A stretch of DNA of 64,000 nt from Lepidostoma basale. Lineage: Eukaryota > Arthropoda > Insecta > Trichoptera > Lepidostomatidae. The notes below the pieces were generated by a model that was given only the letters and a program-made list of their open reading frames with translations, made no database searches and was not told the DNA's origin. The stretch spans positions 1-64,000 of the forward strand of contig JAHDVF020000577.1 in assembly GCA_022606425.2 (NCBI GenBank), in the 5' to 3' direction. This document shows, piece after piece, positions 43,436 through 52,714 of the stretch (its first letter is position 1; the number at the start of each line of letters is the position of its first letter). Position numbers and translations under genes: made by a program.

Positions 43436-43664
43436 ATGATTTTCTTAACATTTTAATATACTCATTGATACAATACATCATTGAAAGAAACTGTAAACTT
43501 AGACGAAAACAAATTTCTTGACTCCGTATATTCCACAGCCGAAGATCTGCGGAGGAGCTGTTTCGCGTGGTATAGGATAGAGAACCACTCTCCCGTGTGA
43601 TCCTTACATTATTGTTGCGGTAAAGAAATATTTTTAAATATTTTTTTTTTACTTAATTGGAGGT

Positions 43665-43815
43665 CTAGGCGTTAACGCTGTGGAATTCCGTAGTTTATTT
43701 TGAAGAAGAATTTCAAACACTGCTGTATCTACTTTATTTAATGAATATTTAAATATATTAAACACTAATATATTAAACACTACATGTTTCGGAGGTGACT
43801 CCCTCTATGTATCCT
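43665..43815 (-). repeat. Family C element, core lost
   Basis: The distal motif GTTAACGCTGTGGAATTCC (43671) and AAACACTACATGTTTCGGAG (43776) are C hallmarks. On minus: CCTCC, GAAAC, AT, GTA. The CTGAAGA strand is replaced by unrelated sequence. Confidence 0.55.
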
Positions 43816-43819
43816 TAAA

Positions 43820-44150
43820 CCAAAGAAAGTCTTATCAGTTGAAACCCGTGATGAGTTTCTACCCTTTCAAAACTTGGTTCACTGTGCGATCGTATTTATT
43901 TTTACACAAATAACAACACTAAATTGTGCTCTTTTTGTTTTCAATACTACTGCCATACAACAGTAATCAGAACAATTTTTAAAATAATCCAGAAATATTT
44001 ACAGGCATGCGCATCGTGTGCATTCAAATTTTCCAAATTACTTTCCGAGAGAATCAAAGTTTTCTTCTCTTGCTCTCTTGTATTCCAAATATTCTCGTAC
44101 TCTCTCTTGATTACATCCTGATTTTTGCCTATTTATATTATGATGTTGTT
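43820..44150 (-). pseudogene. Element T, single-unit copy
   Basis: The minus strand reads QDVIKREYENIWNTREQEKK in one phase and FLDYFKNCSDYCCMAVVLKT in another. These correspond to NPDLIKQEYENILNTRE and FLDYVEFYYDYCCMTGVWKT of the array at 52715-53640. Shared downstream sequence (CAGTGAACCAAGTTT). Only one repeat unit is present, so the array at 52.7 kb arose by later duplication or this copy lost units. Confidence 0.5.
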
Positions 44151-44267
44151 GTTTGAAATTTTTTGGAAGAAGTAATATAATAATGAAAATATTAATTTAT
44201 TCAAAATCCCTTTATTACATACTCGTATATTTAGATTTATGGCCTTATTTTTGGGTTCCATGTAATT

Positions 44268-44330
44268 ATAATAATAATAATAAAAATTATAATAATAATA
44301 ATTATTAATATTATTATAATAAAACCCCTA
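44268..44330. repeat. AT trinucleotide palindromic run
   Basis: (ATA)n followed by (ATT)n making a self-complementary tract. Confidence 0.8.
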
Positions 44331-44824
44331 TAAAGCCACAGCGATCGCCAAAGTCGGGGGAACCTGTAAAATTATTTTAACGAATCTAAATATCTATATT
44401 AGCATCGTATATTCTGAATAAGAGCAATTATTGCAGAATAATGTAGAAATTTTTTTCAGTATTTAACTTTGTGAGATCTCGATGTTGACAAATAAATCAA
44501 AGTAAATAATGTTGACTAAAAGTATCAAATCGTATTCTTGATGTGTCAAAATAATTCAACTAGAACAGACACATTCAGTTTGAAGATCAATGATACGTAA
44601 AGTGTGGTAAGACTAGGAAACCAGATACCGGGTATTAAGTTTTGTCTCATAGGCATGCAGGTGACAAATGACACTATAAAAATTTGATTTGTGTAGACCA
44701 ACCCGCGATATACGCAGCAAACAATTCGACAGTTCTTTTTTTTAATTTTCAAGTGTATAGGATGTTAATTTTTTAATTTAAATTTTTATATCGAATTTTA
44801 AATGCGTTTTTATATTAGTCTTTA
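44331..44824. other. No feature recognised
   Basis: AT-rich. Confidence 0.3.
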
Positions 44825-45000
44825 TTTGTTTAGTTTTGATTATATATTTACACCTGAAGATGGAGGTATCCTCCGAAACATGACGTGTTTTTTAATATTT
44901 TTTAATATTTTGTGGAAAATTGACAAAGTTTTTTTCAATTTCCTAAGAATATTATTACTATGGAATTCCACAGTGTTAATTTCTTAGCTTTCAATAAGTT
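44825..45000 (+). repeat. Family C element, one lesion
   Basis: CTGAAGA (44854-44860), T, GGAGG-TAT-CCTCC, GAAAC (44875-44879), AT, then GAC (44882-44884) for GTC, losing the U16.1 pair. Stem I ACAC/GTGT kept. Distal end TATGGAATTCCACAGTGTTA at 44959. Confidence 0.65.
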
Positions 45001-45194
45001 TATAATTATTATGTATCATAATATTTACGTTATTTAGTGATTTTGATTCACAATCTAATTATTTATATTACATGAATAGTATTCATCTCCGAAGTTTTTT
45101 TGTTCAGCAGTTAGATTACCCTTCCCATCGCCATCTACGGAGGTAGAATGGTCCTGCAAAATTTAAGATAAAACAATTTATTTTTAGCATAAAG

Positions 45195-45395
45195 CTATGG
45201 TGTACAATCAGCCACAAGCGCCCAAAATCAATTCTCCTTCAGAGGAACACTCCGGGCCACACAAATCATGCCCCCGAATAAACTAACAACCCACCAAATC
45301 ACCTTCCAACAATGTTCCCATTAGACGTAAGAGGAATAGCCACATGAGCTGAACCTCTGTAAGTCAGAAGATCCAAGTCCAAGTCCAAGTCCAAT
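45195..45395 (+). mobile_element. Short repeat S3
   Basis: Shares CAAATCACCTTCCAACAATG, then TTCCCATTAGACGTAAGAGG and AATAGCCACATGAGCTGAACC-like sequence with 52025-52165 (minus). It ends in AGTCCAAGTCCAAGTCCAA, a short tandem tail typical of retroposed elements. No pol III boxes seen. Confidence 0.55.
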
Positions 45396-45424
45396 CATTA
45401 TATTATCTTAATTTATTTAAATAG

Positions 45425-45615
45425 TCCGTTGTTTTGGCCGAAACACTATGATATTTTATTTTTTTATAACTGTGAATTCAAAAACTTTTTTTTATATCAC
45501 AAATTGTATTTATTTTACCTGATGATGTCAACATTGGTTGACGAAACAGCTGTCGTAAAGTAAAATAAATACAATTTATGATATAAAACAAAGTTTTTGA
45601 ATTCACAGTTATTAT
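45425..45615. repeat. Family B hairpin element, single apical ribozyme
   Basis: Arms of about 50 nt (AACTGTGAATTCAAAAACTT on the left, AAGTTTTTGAATTCACAGTT on the right) enclose one ribozyme at the tip. The left end has GTTTTGGCCGAAACACTATG. Confidence 0.75.
45511..45562 (+). ncRNA. Hammerhead ribozyme, family B, most complete copy
   Basis: Stem I TATTTTAC (45511-45518) pairs with GTAAAGTA (45555-45562) over eight positions with one G-U. Core CTGATGA (45519-45525), extra T, stem II GTCAAC/GTTGAC with ATTG loop (45527-45542), GAAAC (45543-45547), AGCT loop, GTC (45552-45554). Cleavage is predicted after 45554. Stem III is minimal (AC/GU), as in Penelope-like and retrozyme hammerheads, which may need dimer pairing (ACAGCTGT is self-complementary). 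Confidence 0.8.
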
Positions 45616-46364
45616 TGCGTGTCCAATTTCGGTTTTATTTCAAATAATGCATTTCTAGAGGGTCTCATCACCTCATCACTATGACACCCGGGTTTTTCTT
45701 AATGGAATTTTTAGTTTGGTACCGACAGGTTGTTAGGTTGTTAGTATACATTATGTTAATAACATATTGTTATCTAAATATATGCAAGCCCGTGAAGTAT
45801 TTTTGTATTAAGCTTAAAGAATAATCAATACCACTTTTGTGGGTATCTAAAATTCCTCCAATATACCGGATTTATTTAAAATAATACAAAACACCTAAAA
45901 CGATAGAGATAAGACGTTATAAATATCTCGCAAATTATTATGTCTTCATTCAAAGAGAAATCTTATTCAAAATAATCAACTTAAGTGTTGAATTATATAA
46001 TTCCTATTGTTTACCTTAAAAGCTTAAATCTGATTCGACTATAATTTGACGCGCATATTAAAAGTGAATAAATTCTAAAAGAAATGTGTGGGTATCACTT
46101 ACGTTAGTATTAAAATTTCTTAGAAACAATGTATCTGCATATTCATGAATAATTTTTTTTATTAGATTTCAGATAGAATAGACATTCACATATTTTATAA
46201 AGATATACTTACAGATAAAACTTTGTTTTTAAGCACCTATTTTTTTTATTAAATAATGACCCCTAATATATATACGAAAAACAATAGAATTCATTAATAT
46301 AAGTATTACTAAAAAAGAATTGGCAAATGAATTATTTTTTTATATAATACATCCCGTTACAATC
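45616..46364. other. Low-copy sequence, no gene recognised
   Basis: AT-rich; no shared repeats. Confidence 0.3.
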
Positions 46365-46430
46365 GATACGAATGAAAACATCTAGAAGATTTTATTTAAG
46401 TCAATGACATATTTAATCAAATGAAATTAT
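46365..46430 (-). repeat. Family A arm remnant
   Basis: ATCGATACGAATGAAAACAT, GTCAATGACATATTTAATCA; the module is deleted. Confidence 0.4.
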
Positions 46431-46449
46431 TATTTAAATTTATTTGGAA

Positions 46450-47934
46450 TTAATGACATTGTACAAAGTAACATATCCCGTTATATAAAATTCTTCTTCT
46501 TCTTCCTGTGCCGTGCCAGGTCCCCCCGACGTTGGCGATCACTCCGGCGAAAACCTCCCTGTCCTGCGCTGCCCGAAACAGGTCATCCACCGTCCTCATT
46601 CCGGTCCACTCTCTAATGTTGCGCAGCCAGGACATCTGTTTTCTGCCAACTCCCCGTCTTCCCTCTATCTTGCCCTCCAATATAAGTCGGAGGAGGCGGT
46701 ACTTTTCTCCACGCAGCACGTGACCCAAATATGAGACCTTCTTCACTTTGACATTCGACAACAGCTCTGTCTTGGCTCCGGCTCTCCTAAGTACTTCGAC
46801 GTTACTGACCTTTTCGGTCCAAGGTATACGAAGCATTCTTCTGTGTATCCACATTTCGAATGCTTCTAACCGATTCATTACGTTCACTTTTAGAGTCCAT
46901 GTTTCACTTCCGTATAATAGAGCTGACCATATGTAAGCTTTTATCATTCTTTGTCGAAGTTTAAGATTTAAATTATCGTCACAGAAGAAGGGTCTCATCT
47001 TATTAAATGCAGCACGTGCAACTTCTATTCTACATTTCACTTCTGTATCTGGGTCGAGTGTTTTAGTAATGATACTGCCGAGGTATTTAAACTGGTCAAC
47101 CATTTCGATATTTACTCCTTTTAGTCGCAAAGATGATCCAGAATAATCAAGTCTTCCAAACGACATCCACTTGGTCTTAGCGACATTTATTGTCAGACCC
47201 AATTCTTCTCCAGCCGTGTCAATCTTATTTAGGAGCTCTTGGAGATCAGGTATACTTTCAGCCAATATGACTGTATCGTCAGCATATCTGATATTATTTA
47301 TAACGACTCCATTGATCTTCACTCCAAGGCTAGAGTTTTCTAGAGTTCTTTGGAAAACTTTATTGGAGTACAGATTAAACAATAGAGGTGACAGAATACA
47401 ACCTTGTCGAACTCCTCTTTGTATAGCTATAGCCTCTGTATTTCCACTTCCATATCTGATCTTTGCCGTTTGACACCAGTAGAGGTTTCTTATGAAATTC
47501 AGGTCTTTGGAGTCAATGTTACAGTCTTTGAGCATCTCCATGAGTGTCGTGTGCCTTACCCTGTCAAACGCTTTTTCATAATCGATGAAGCATGCAAACA
47601 CCTCTTTGCGTTGATCTCGACACTTCTGTAGCAGGACATTGACTGCCAGTAGCGCTTCTCTGGTTCCGAATGCATTTCGGAATCCGAATTGTGTGTCATC
47701 TAGATCTTGCTCGCACTTGTTTCTTATTCGGGCATGTATAATTTTAAGAAACAGTTTTAGTACATGACTCATTAGGCTAATCATGCGATAGTCATTACAA
47801 TTCTTTGGGTGCTGCTTCTTAGGTAAGGTGACAAATATCGATTTCAGCCATTCTTGGGGGATAATCCCTGTGTCATAAATCTTATTAAATAGCCTCAGCA
47901 GGTAGTGAATATACATATATAAAATTAATGGCAT
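46450..47934 (-). CDS. LINE L2 reverse transcriptase, 5'-truncated open frame
   Basis: A 494-codon uninterrupted minus frame. Palm motifs in order: ACFIDYEKAFD (about residues 114-124, catalytic Asp), GVRQGCILSPLLFNLY (174-189), IRYADDTVILAES (215-227, YADD at 217-220), GLTINVAKTKWM (246-257), QFKYLGSIIT (281-290). Then LLYGSETWTL, RLEAFEMWIHRRMLRIPWTE, AAQDREVF, and a VGGTWHGTG end. This order matches RTE-clade polymerases. The N-terminal apurinic endonuclease is missing: real L2 sequence stops near 47910 and the listed Met lies at the junction. The unbroken frame suggests a fairly young insertion. Short fragments are at 611, 10885 and 54885. Confidence 0.85.
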   Translation of the reverse strand: MPLILYMYIHYLLRLFNKIYDTGIIPQEWLKSIFVTLPKKQHPKNCNDYRMISLMSHVLKLFLKIIHARIRNKCEQDLDDTQFGFRNAFGTREALLAVNVLLQKCRDQRKEVFACFIDYEKAFDRVRHTTLMEMLKDCNIDSKDLNFIRNLYWCQTAKIRYGSGNTEAIAIQRGVRQGCILSPLLFNLYSNKVFQRTLENSSLGVKINGVVINNIRYADDTVILAESIPDLQELLNKIDTAGEELGLTINVAKTKWMSFGRLDYSGSSLRLKGVNIEMVDQFKYLGSIITKTLDPDTEVKCRIEVARAAFNKMRPFFCDDNLNLKLRQRMIKAYIWSALLYGSETWTLKVNVMNRLEAFEMWIHRRMLRIPWTEKVSNVEVLRRAGAKTELLSNVKVKKVSYLGHVLRGEKYRLLRLILEGKIEGRRGVGRKQMSWLRNIREWTGMRTVDDLFRAAQDREVFAGVIANVGGTWHGTGRRRRILYNGICYFVQCH

Positions 47935-47944
47935 TAAATAGATT

Positions 47945-48110
47945 AAAAGAAATGTACTGTTTCTTCTATGTTCGCAATACTTTGTGTTGTAGATGTTTTA
48001 TTTATCTTTTTCTTTTTTATGTACTTTGTGTATACAACACTAACTTAAAAAAAAATTACATATCAGACGTGTTTCGGACAACCGGTCCTTCATTTATTTA
48101 TCAGATATAC
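47945..48110 (-). repeat. Family D element, 5' core truncated
   Basis: Minus: GGAC-CGGTT-GTCC, GAAAC, AC, GTC, then TGATATG; CTGAGGA is replaced by AAATGA. Flank TCTATGTTCGCAATACTTTG as in other D copies. Confidence 0.6.
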
Positions 48111-48134
48111 GAAATATCGTATTTTGTTTACATT

Positions 48135-48352
48135 GGCAACCTTCGTGGCAGAGTGGCAAGAGCTATGACTGCCAAATCAAAGGTTCCGGGATCGATTCCC
48201 GGCGATGGCAGTATGAATCTTTGGTCTGTTCTAGAATTCTTGTGACATTAAAATGGCAATAGATTCGTTGCCTAGCACATGTCATGAGAATCAATAAAAT
48301 AGGTTAAAAAAAATTTAACACAAATAATTAGGTTCAAACGACCTGTTGTATA
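48135..48352 (+). mobile_element. SINE S1 copy
   Basis: GGCAACCTTCGTGGCAGAGT (box A region), GGGATCGATTCCCGG (box B, 48188), TTTGGTCTGTTCTAGAATTC body and GGTTCAAACGACCTGTTGTA end. The fullest 3' end among S1 copies. Confidence 0.7.
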
Positions 48353-48429
48353 AAGAAAAAGTTTGTTGTAATTTTTCTTTTCAATGTCCATTTTTTGGGA
48401 TAGAAAAATCCTATTTTCTCACCCAACAA

Positions 48430-49010
48430 CAACAAACCATCACGCCGTTACGCCATTACATCGTTAACGTATACTTTTTTAACCATTATTTCTTTACCCA
48501 TGCACTCCATGTGTGCGAACCAATGCAGCGATTCTTTCATAATTTTGTTCATAATACCTTCTTTCGCTCTACATTCCTTTCTAATATATCAGCATTTGAG
48601 ATTTTATCGTACATCGTTATACCACACATACGTCTTAGGGACTAAGGACTTTAAAAAAAGAGAGGAACACAGAAGGGTTCCCACCACATACCCGAGGCTG
48701 TTATAGGGCGCGGCGGCACACTTTCGTCAGCTTCGCTCGTACACTTTCTAGGCCTGTCCCCGGCCATCCGGGACATACATTTAATTTACGCAAACACAAT
48801 GGAATGCCAGACCACATTTACTCTACTTTAAATTTCCTTCTGTGTCCCGCACTTCCACATGTAAAGTACTATTTATTTACCTAGGGATTCTGCTGTCATA
48901 TTTCTTCTGCCAGTTCCATGTTTCGCTTCCATACATAAGGGTTGGGACCAAAACTCCATTGTGAACGGCCATTTTCGCTTTCATTGATAAATTCTTGTTT
49001 CCAATAACTT
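48430..49010 (-). pseudogene. LINE R fragment interrupted by a GC-rich insert
   Basis: R coding remnants at 48430-48640 and 48880-49010 (CTGCCAGTTCCATGTTTCGC, ACCAAAACTCCATTGTGAAC). Between them is sequence bounded by inverted GAACACAGAAGGG (48663) and CCTTCTGTGTCCC (48836), with a GC-rich centre (GGGCGCGGCGGCACACTTTC). Possibly a small non-autonomous DNA element. Confidence 0.5.
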
Positions 49011-49429
49011 ATTTTCTCACCCCCTATCTTAAAAAGGATGATCCATTGTGTTTATCTCAAATTTTAAGAACGATTAAACATTATGTTTCATCTTGAATGA
49101 GCTCTAATTTTAGTCAACAAATATACAAGAATCAACATATACTCGTAAGCGGTTATAAAGGTACAAGGCGGTCCATGAATATTTGCAAGTCTCTTAGTAC
49201 CGGATCTGTACAACCGATTATCACTCTCAACTGAACGAACGCCGTGTTAATTGTTCACATCAGGACCACCTTCGTTGTGACTGCTATGTTCTAAATTTAA
49301 ATATGAATCATCTCTGTGCTTTCGTACCTGTGATAGTAAGCTTTGGAATGATGAAATTATATATATTTAATACTGCCTCAATACTGAAGACATACGTTTT
49401 CTAGAATTTTCATAATAGATTGTTCTTTT
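49011..49429. other. Low-copy sequence, no gene recognised
   Basis: A short family A arm trace (ACGTTTTCTAGAATTTTCAT) lies at about 49393. Confidence 0.3.
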
Positions 49430-49690
49430 TTATTGTTAAGGCATTAACATTGTGAAATTCCATATTAATTTGGAATGTTATTAACAACACTGTTTTTATT
49501 ACACTTTTATTTATTAAATATTTGTATAGAATAAAAATATCAAACATAACATCTTTCTAAGGTAACCTCCATCCTCAGGTGTAAATCTGTAACTGAAAAA
49601 TGAGTTCACCTCCGAAACATATTGTGTTTGATATTTTTATTCTATAAAATGATTTCATTTGTAAAAATGGAAAAAAAAAACATTGTTATT
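49430..49690. repeat. Family C head-to-head inverted pair
   Basis: The left end AAGGCATTAACATTGTGAAA carries the C distal motif. The minus module TCTAAGGTAACCTCCATCCT CAGGTG has CTGAGGA, T, GGAGG...CCT, but GAAAC is mutated. The plus module has ACCTCC, GAAAC, AT, ATT. Both are lesioned. Confidence 0.6.
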
Positions 49691-49769
49691 AATTCTATTC
49701 CATAAAAATAGTTAGGACAGTGTTGTAGTTCGTATTTCCAAAGCCCTTTCAACTATCATTTGCAGTAAT

Positions 49770-49925
49770 ATGTTATTTTGAGGTCTTTCTAGAACGACAT
49801 TTCAGAGGTCATTCGAAGAGTCTTCATCTTCGTGGTAGTTATTATGCATGCAATTATCATAGCTACCTTGAAGATGAGAATTGAAACGATCTCCGAAACG
49901 ACGTCGAGAAAGAAAATTTACGCAA
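49770..49925. repeat. Family G head-to-head inverted pair
   Basis: Plus module: TTGAAGA (49868-49874; C3 to U), T, GAGA...TCTC stem II, GAAAC (49895-49899), GAC loop, GTC (49903-49905), GAGAA. The minus module at 49795-49835 keeps AACGACATTTCAGAGG on its 3' side and TCTTCATC. A GCATGCA-like centre joins them. Confidence 0.6.
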
Positions 49926-50164
49926 ATATACCCAAGATCCCAAAATTATGTTTATATTTCTTTATAAAGGCAACAAAAAACCTACAGTATTTAATGAAAA
50001 TTTGTTTTTGTTACTTGTCAATTTACAACATTTTATTATCATTCTCTCTAGCTCTATACTCCTGGCTGGACCTCGGCCGCCTCCAAAAAGTTTATTCAGC
50101 CGACCCTTTCCTGAGCTCTGGACATCTACTCCTCAGGTCTGACTCCCAACAATTGCAGGTCATA
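49926..50164. other. No feature recognised
   Basis: Contains a less AT-rich stretch (GGACCTCGGCCGCCTCC) without recognised content. Confidence 0.3.
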
Positions 50165-50475
50165 CAATTTACATATTTTATTTATAACTGTTAAATTTAC
50201 AACACTTATAATATCACATTTTTTAATTTTACACATTATGAGAATATCGCGACAGCTGTTTCGCCAACCGATATTGGCATAATCAGGTGTTATGAACAAG
50301 TTGTGTGTAACACCTGATGATGCCAACATCGGTTGGCGAAACAGCAATAGTGACATTCTCAAAAAGTGTATAAATTTTTTTTTTATAATAATATTATAAC
50401 AGTGTTGTAAATTTCACAGTTAATAATGTTGAAGTATCATATAATAATATTTCGGTCAAAACAATGAACTACTAA
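50165..50475. repeat. Family B head-to-head inverted pair
   Basis: Minus module: CTGATTA (G8 to U), T, GCCAAT/GTTGGC, GAAAC, AGCT, GTC. Plus module: CTGATGA (50314-50320), T, perfect GCCAAC-ATCG-GTTGGC, GAAAC (50338-50342), AGC, but the cleavage triplet is lost. Termini AACTGTTAAATTTACAACAC and ATATTTCGGTCAAAACAATG. Confidence 0.7.
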
Positions 50476-50494
50476 ATTAATCATTCTAAAGTTA

Positions 50495-50620
50495 TTGCAA
50501 TGTGGTCTAGTAGACAGAACGCTTGGTTCGTTAGTCAGAATACTTGGATTCACCCAATTCCATCATGTACAAATTTAGCTCATATTGGAAATTTTATAAT
50601 ACATTATGTCCATGTCAACA
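50495..50620 (+). mobile_element. SINE S2 copy, diverged
   Basis: TGTGGTCTAGTAGACAGAAC and CTTGGATTCACCCAATTCC correspond to S2 boxes A and B; the body (TTTAGCTCATATTGGAAA) is diverged. Confidence 0.5.
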
Positions 50621-50639
50621 TGTGCAACATCGAAAAAAA

Positions 50640-51005
50640 ACATGATGTGGGCATTATGTGCTAAATTAAAAAAACGGTGGATACGTGGAACATAAAATAA
50701 ATAGACAATATGTGCACCATCTAAAAATAACATTTTGTGTTAAATTATTTTTATTTTGTTATTTTATTTTATAACATTGTATTTTATATTATTTGTTTTA
50801 GATTTATTTTGTGGGTGTCGGACGATCGAAGTGTGCGCGGGAGATGCCTATTGGTGGCGATGAGGTTCGCAACCCATCACATCGCGTCTCCCGCGGGGCG
50901 AAAAGAGAAGGATGAAGTGCCGCATCAGTAAAATTGTGACAGTTCATTCTTTCTGCCTACCCTTTCGGGGAGACGGCGTGATGGTTAGTTGGTTAGCTAG
51001 TTTTA
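50640..51005 (+). mobile_element. Short element S4 sharing its 3' end with LINE R
   Basis: The body (GGTGGATACGTGGAACATAA, GACAATATGTGCACCATC, GATGCCTATTGGTGGCGATG, GGGGCGAAAAGAGAAGGATG) is followed by the R 3' end (CATTCTTTCTGCCTACCC, GGGGAGACGGCGTGATGG, TTAG repeats). The minus copy at 58560-58795 has the same order. Confidence 0.6.
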
Positions 51006-52024
51006 TTATACATTATAATACTATTTATTTAAATCATGGGGTATTTGCGTTGATCGCGTACCAAAGAAAACAAGAAAATTTGATTGAATTCAAAATACTA
51101 TAAATTTGTGATTTAGTTACAAAAACACGCATAAACTATTTTTCTTCATATTTCTTGAACTTTGGTTGATTATCTATATGTAAATTGAACTCAACATAAA
51201 ATATCGCTACGAATAATTTTCATTTACATAAATAACAGTAATATAATTATATAATTTTATGGGCACTATAAAAGTACAATAACTCTCCACAGATTTAATT
51301 AGATCATTTTAATATGCAATCACGGCTTGAGTTGAGAAAATGCAAATATGGATTTTAACCTAAAACAATGTGTACTTTAAGATATTAATTTCGGAATCCA
51401 AACAAAAAACCGTATTCAAAGTTGTTTAAAAAAATATTAATCGGTATCTACGTAATTATATAATTATTATCTCAAGTACCTACGGGATGTTTAGAGGTAA
51501 TATTCCTCGGTTAATCTACATTTTTATGGCACGTTCACTTGTACCAGAAAATTGTTATTGCCATGAACATTTACATATAATTATGTTATTAGAATACTCT
51601 ATCCAATCAAAAAACACAGGTAATTGTGAAAAAACCTACCTGGCGAAACTCATACAGTTATAATAATTTTGATTGCAATACACAGTGATTCGGAAAATTT
51701 GCATTTTTAGTACATTTAATTACTCTATCAAAATTCAAACGAAAACAGACATAATGTTGTAGTATGATAAAAATCATAATAGCAATTTACTTCGAATTAT
51801 CTCTGCACGGAAATCTTTCTGCACCCGTTTCGCTATTACTATACATATTTATTTGGCTATTAGTTATAATTTGAATAAATTAATTTAACCATAAGGAAGG
51901 AGCTTGCATGTTTATTATGTTTATTATAACACGGCACCCCTTAAACGACAACAAGTCAGCCAAACCTTCCACCACAATGGCAAGAGAAATTGAGTTGATT
52001 CCCTACGAGACTAACTAGCTATTG
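51006..52024. other. About 1 kb AT-rich low-copy sequence
   Basis: No repeats shared with the window and no credible frame. Confidence 0.3.
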
Positions 52025-52165
52025 ATCAGTGGCGGTTCACCCATAGAAGCCTAGAAGCCCGGCATGCGTATGAATCAAAACTTTTTCTGGCATATAGTGG
52101 TTCAGCTCTTGTGGCTATTCCTCTCGCGTCTGGTGGGAACATTGTTGGAAGGTGATTTGTTTTTT
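52025..52165 (-). mobile_element. Short repeat S3 fragment
   Basis: GTTCAGCTCTTGTGGCTATT then CTCTCGCGTCTGGTGGGAAC and TTGTTGGAAGGTGATTTG: reverse complement of 45296-45355. Confidence 0.55.
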
Positions 52166-52315
52166 TATATATTTTAACAGTGTTGTAAATTTAGCTGCTA
52201 AAAACATATCAATTTCTTTTTTTTAATCTAAGTGAAATTTAACTAAATCTTATACACGAGCTTCATAAATAAATTTCGAATAAAAAACAATATTTTCATT
52301 ATTTATAGTGAACTT

Positions 52316-52573
52316 CTACCGTGAAATTTCAAATAACAATATTAATATTATGAAGTCAACAAACCCAGATGTAATCCTGTGATTGTCTACTTTCCTAGAA
52401 TAGACGTTCGTCAATTTCAGAAATGCATTTTTGTCTAGTCCTTTCACACAAATAACCGCTCCTTTATCTCCCGAATCGTTTACTTTGAGACCAAAAGGAT
52501 TAATGACCGGAGATGTTTTGACTAACCGGTAGCGGTTAACGATCGGTAATAAAACAAGTCGTGTAAAAAACAC
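52316..52573 (-). CDS. Unassigned 85-codon open frame
   Basis: The minus frame reads MFFTRLVLLPIVNRYRLVKT, SPVINPFGLKVNDSGDKGAV, ICVKGLDKNAFLKLTNVYSR, KVDNHRITSGFVDF and on. Its composition is ordinary for protein (G, D, V, P present) and unlike most AT-noise frames nearby. No relatives in the window and no family recognised. It could be an exon, an old element or chance. Confidence 0.25.
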   Translation of the reverse strand: MFFTRLVLLPIVNRYRLVKTSPVINPFGLKVNDSGDKGAVICVKGLDKNAFLKLTNVYSRKVDNHRITSGFVDFIILILLFEISR

Positions 52574-52714
52574 CCATCTTGGACATTATGTAATTAAACG
52601 TCGCAAAAAATGAAGCGATTAGATTTTAATGCTGTGAGCTCTAGCAGAGTGACCAACGACCAATGCCATTAATTTTCTAACGATTTGAATACCAAATTTA
52701 TCTCTCCCCGCCCC

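Noticed and set aside
47171..47473. 100-codon plus frame
   Set aside because: Shadow of the LINE L2 polymerase.
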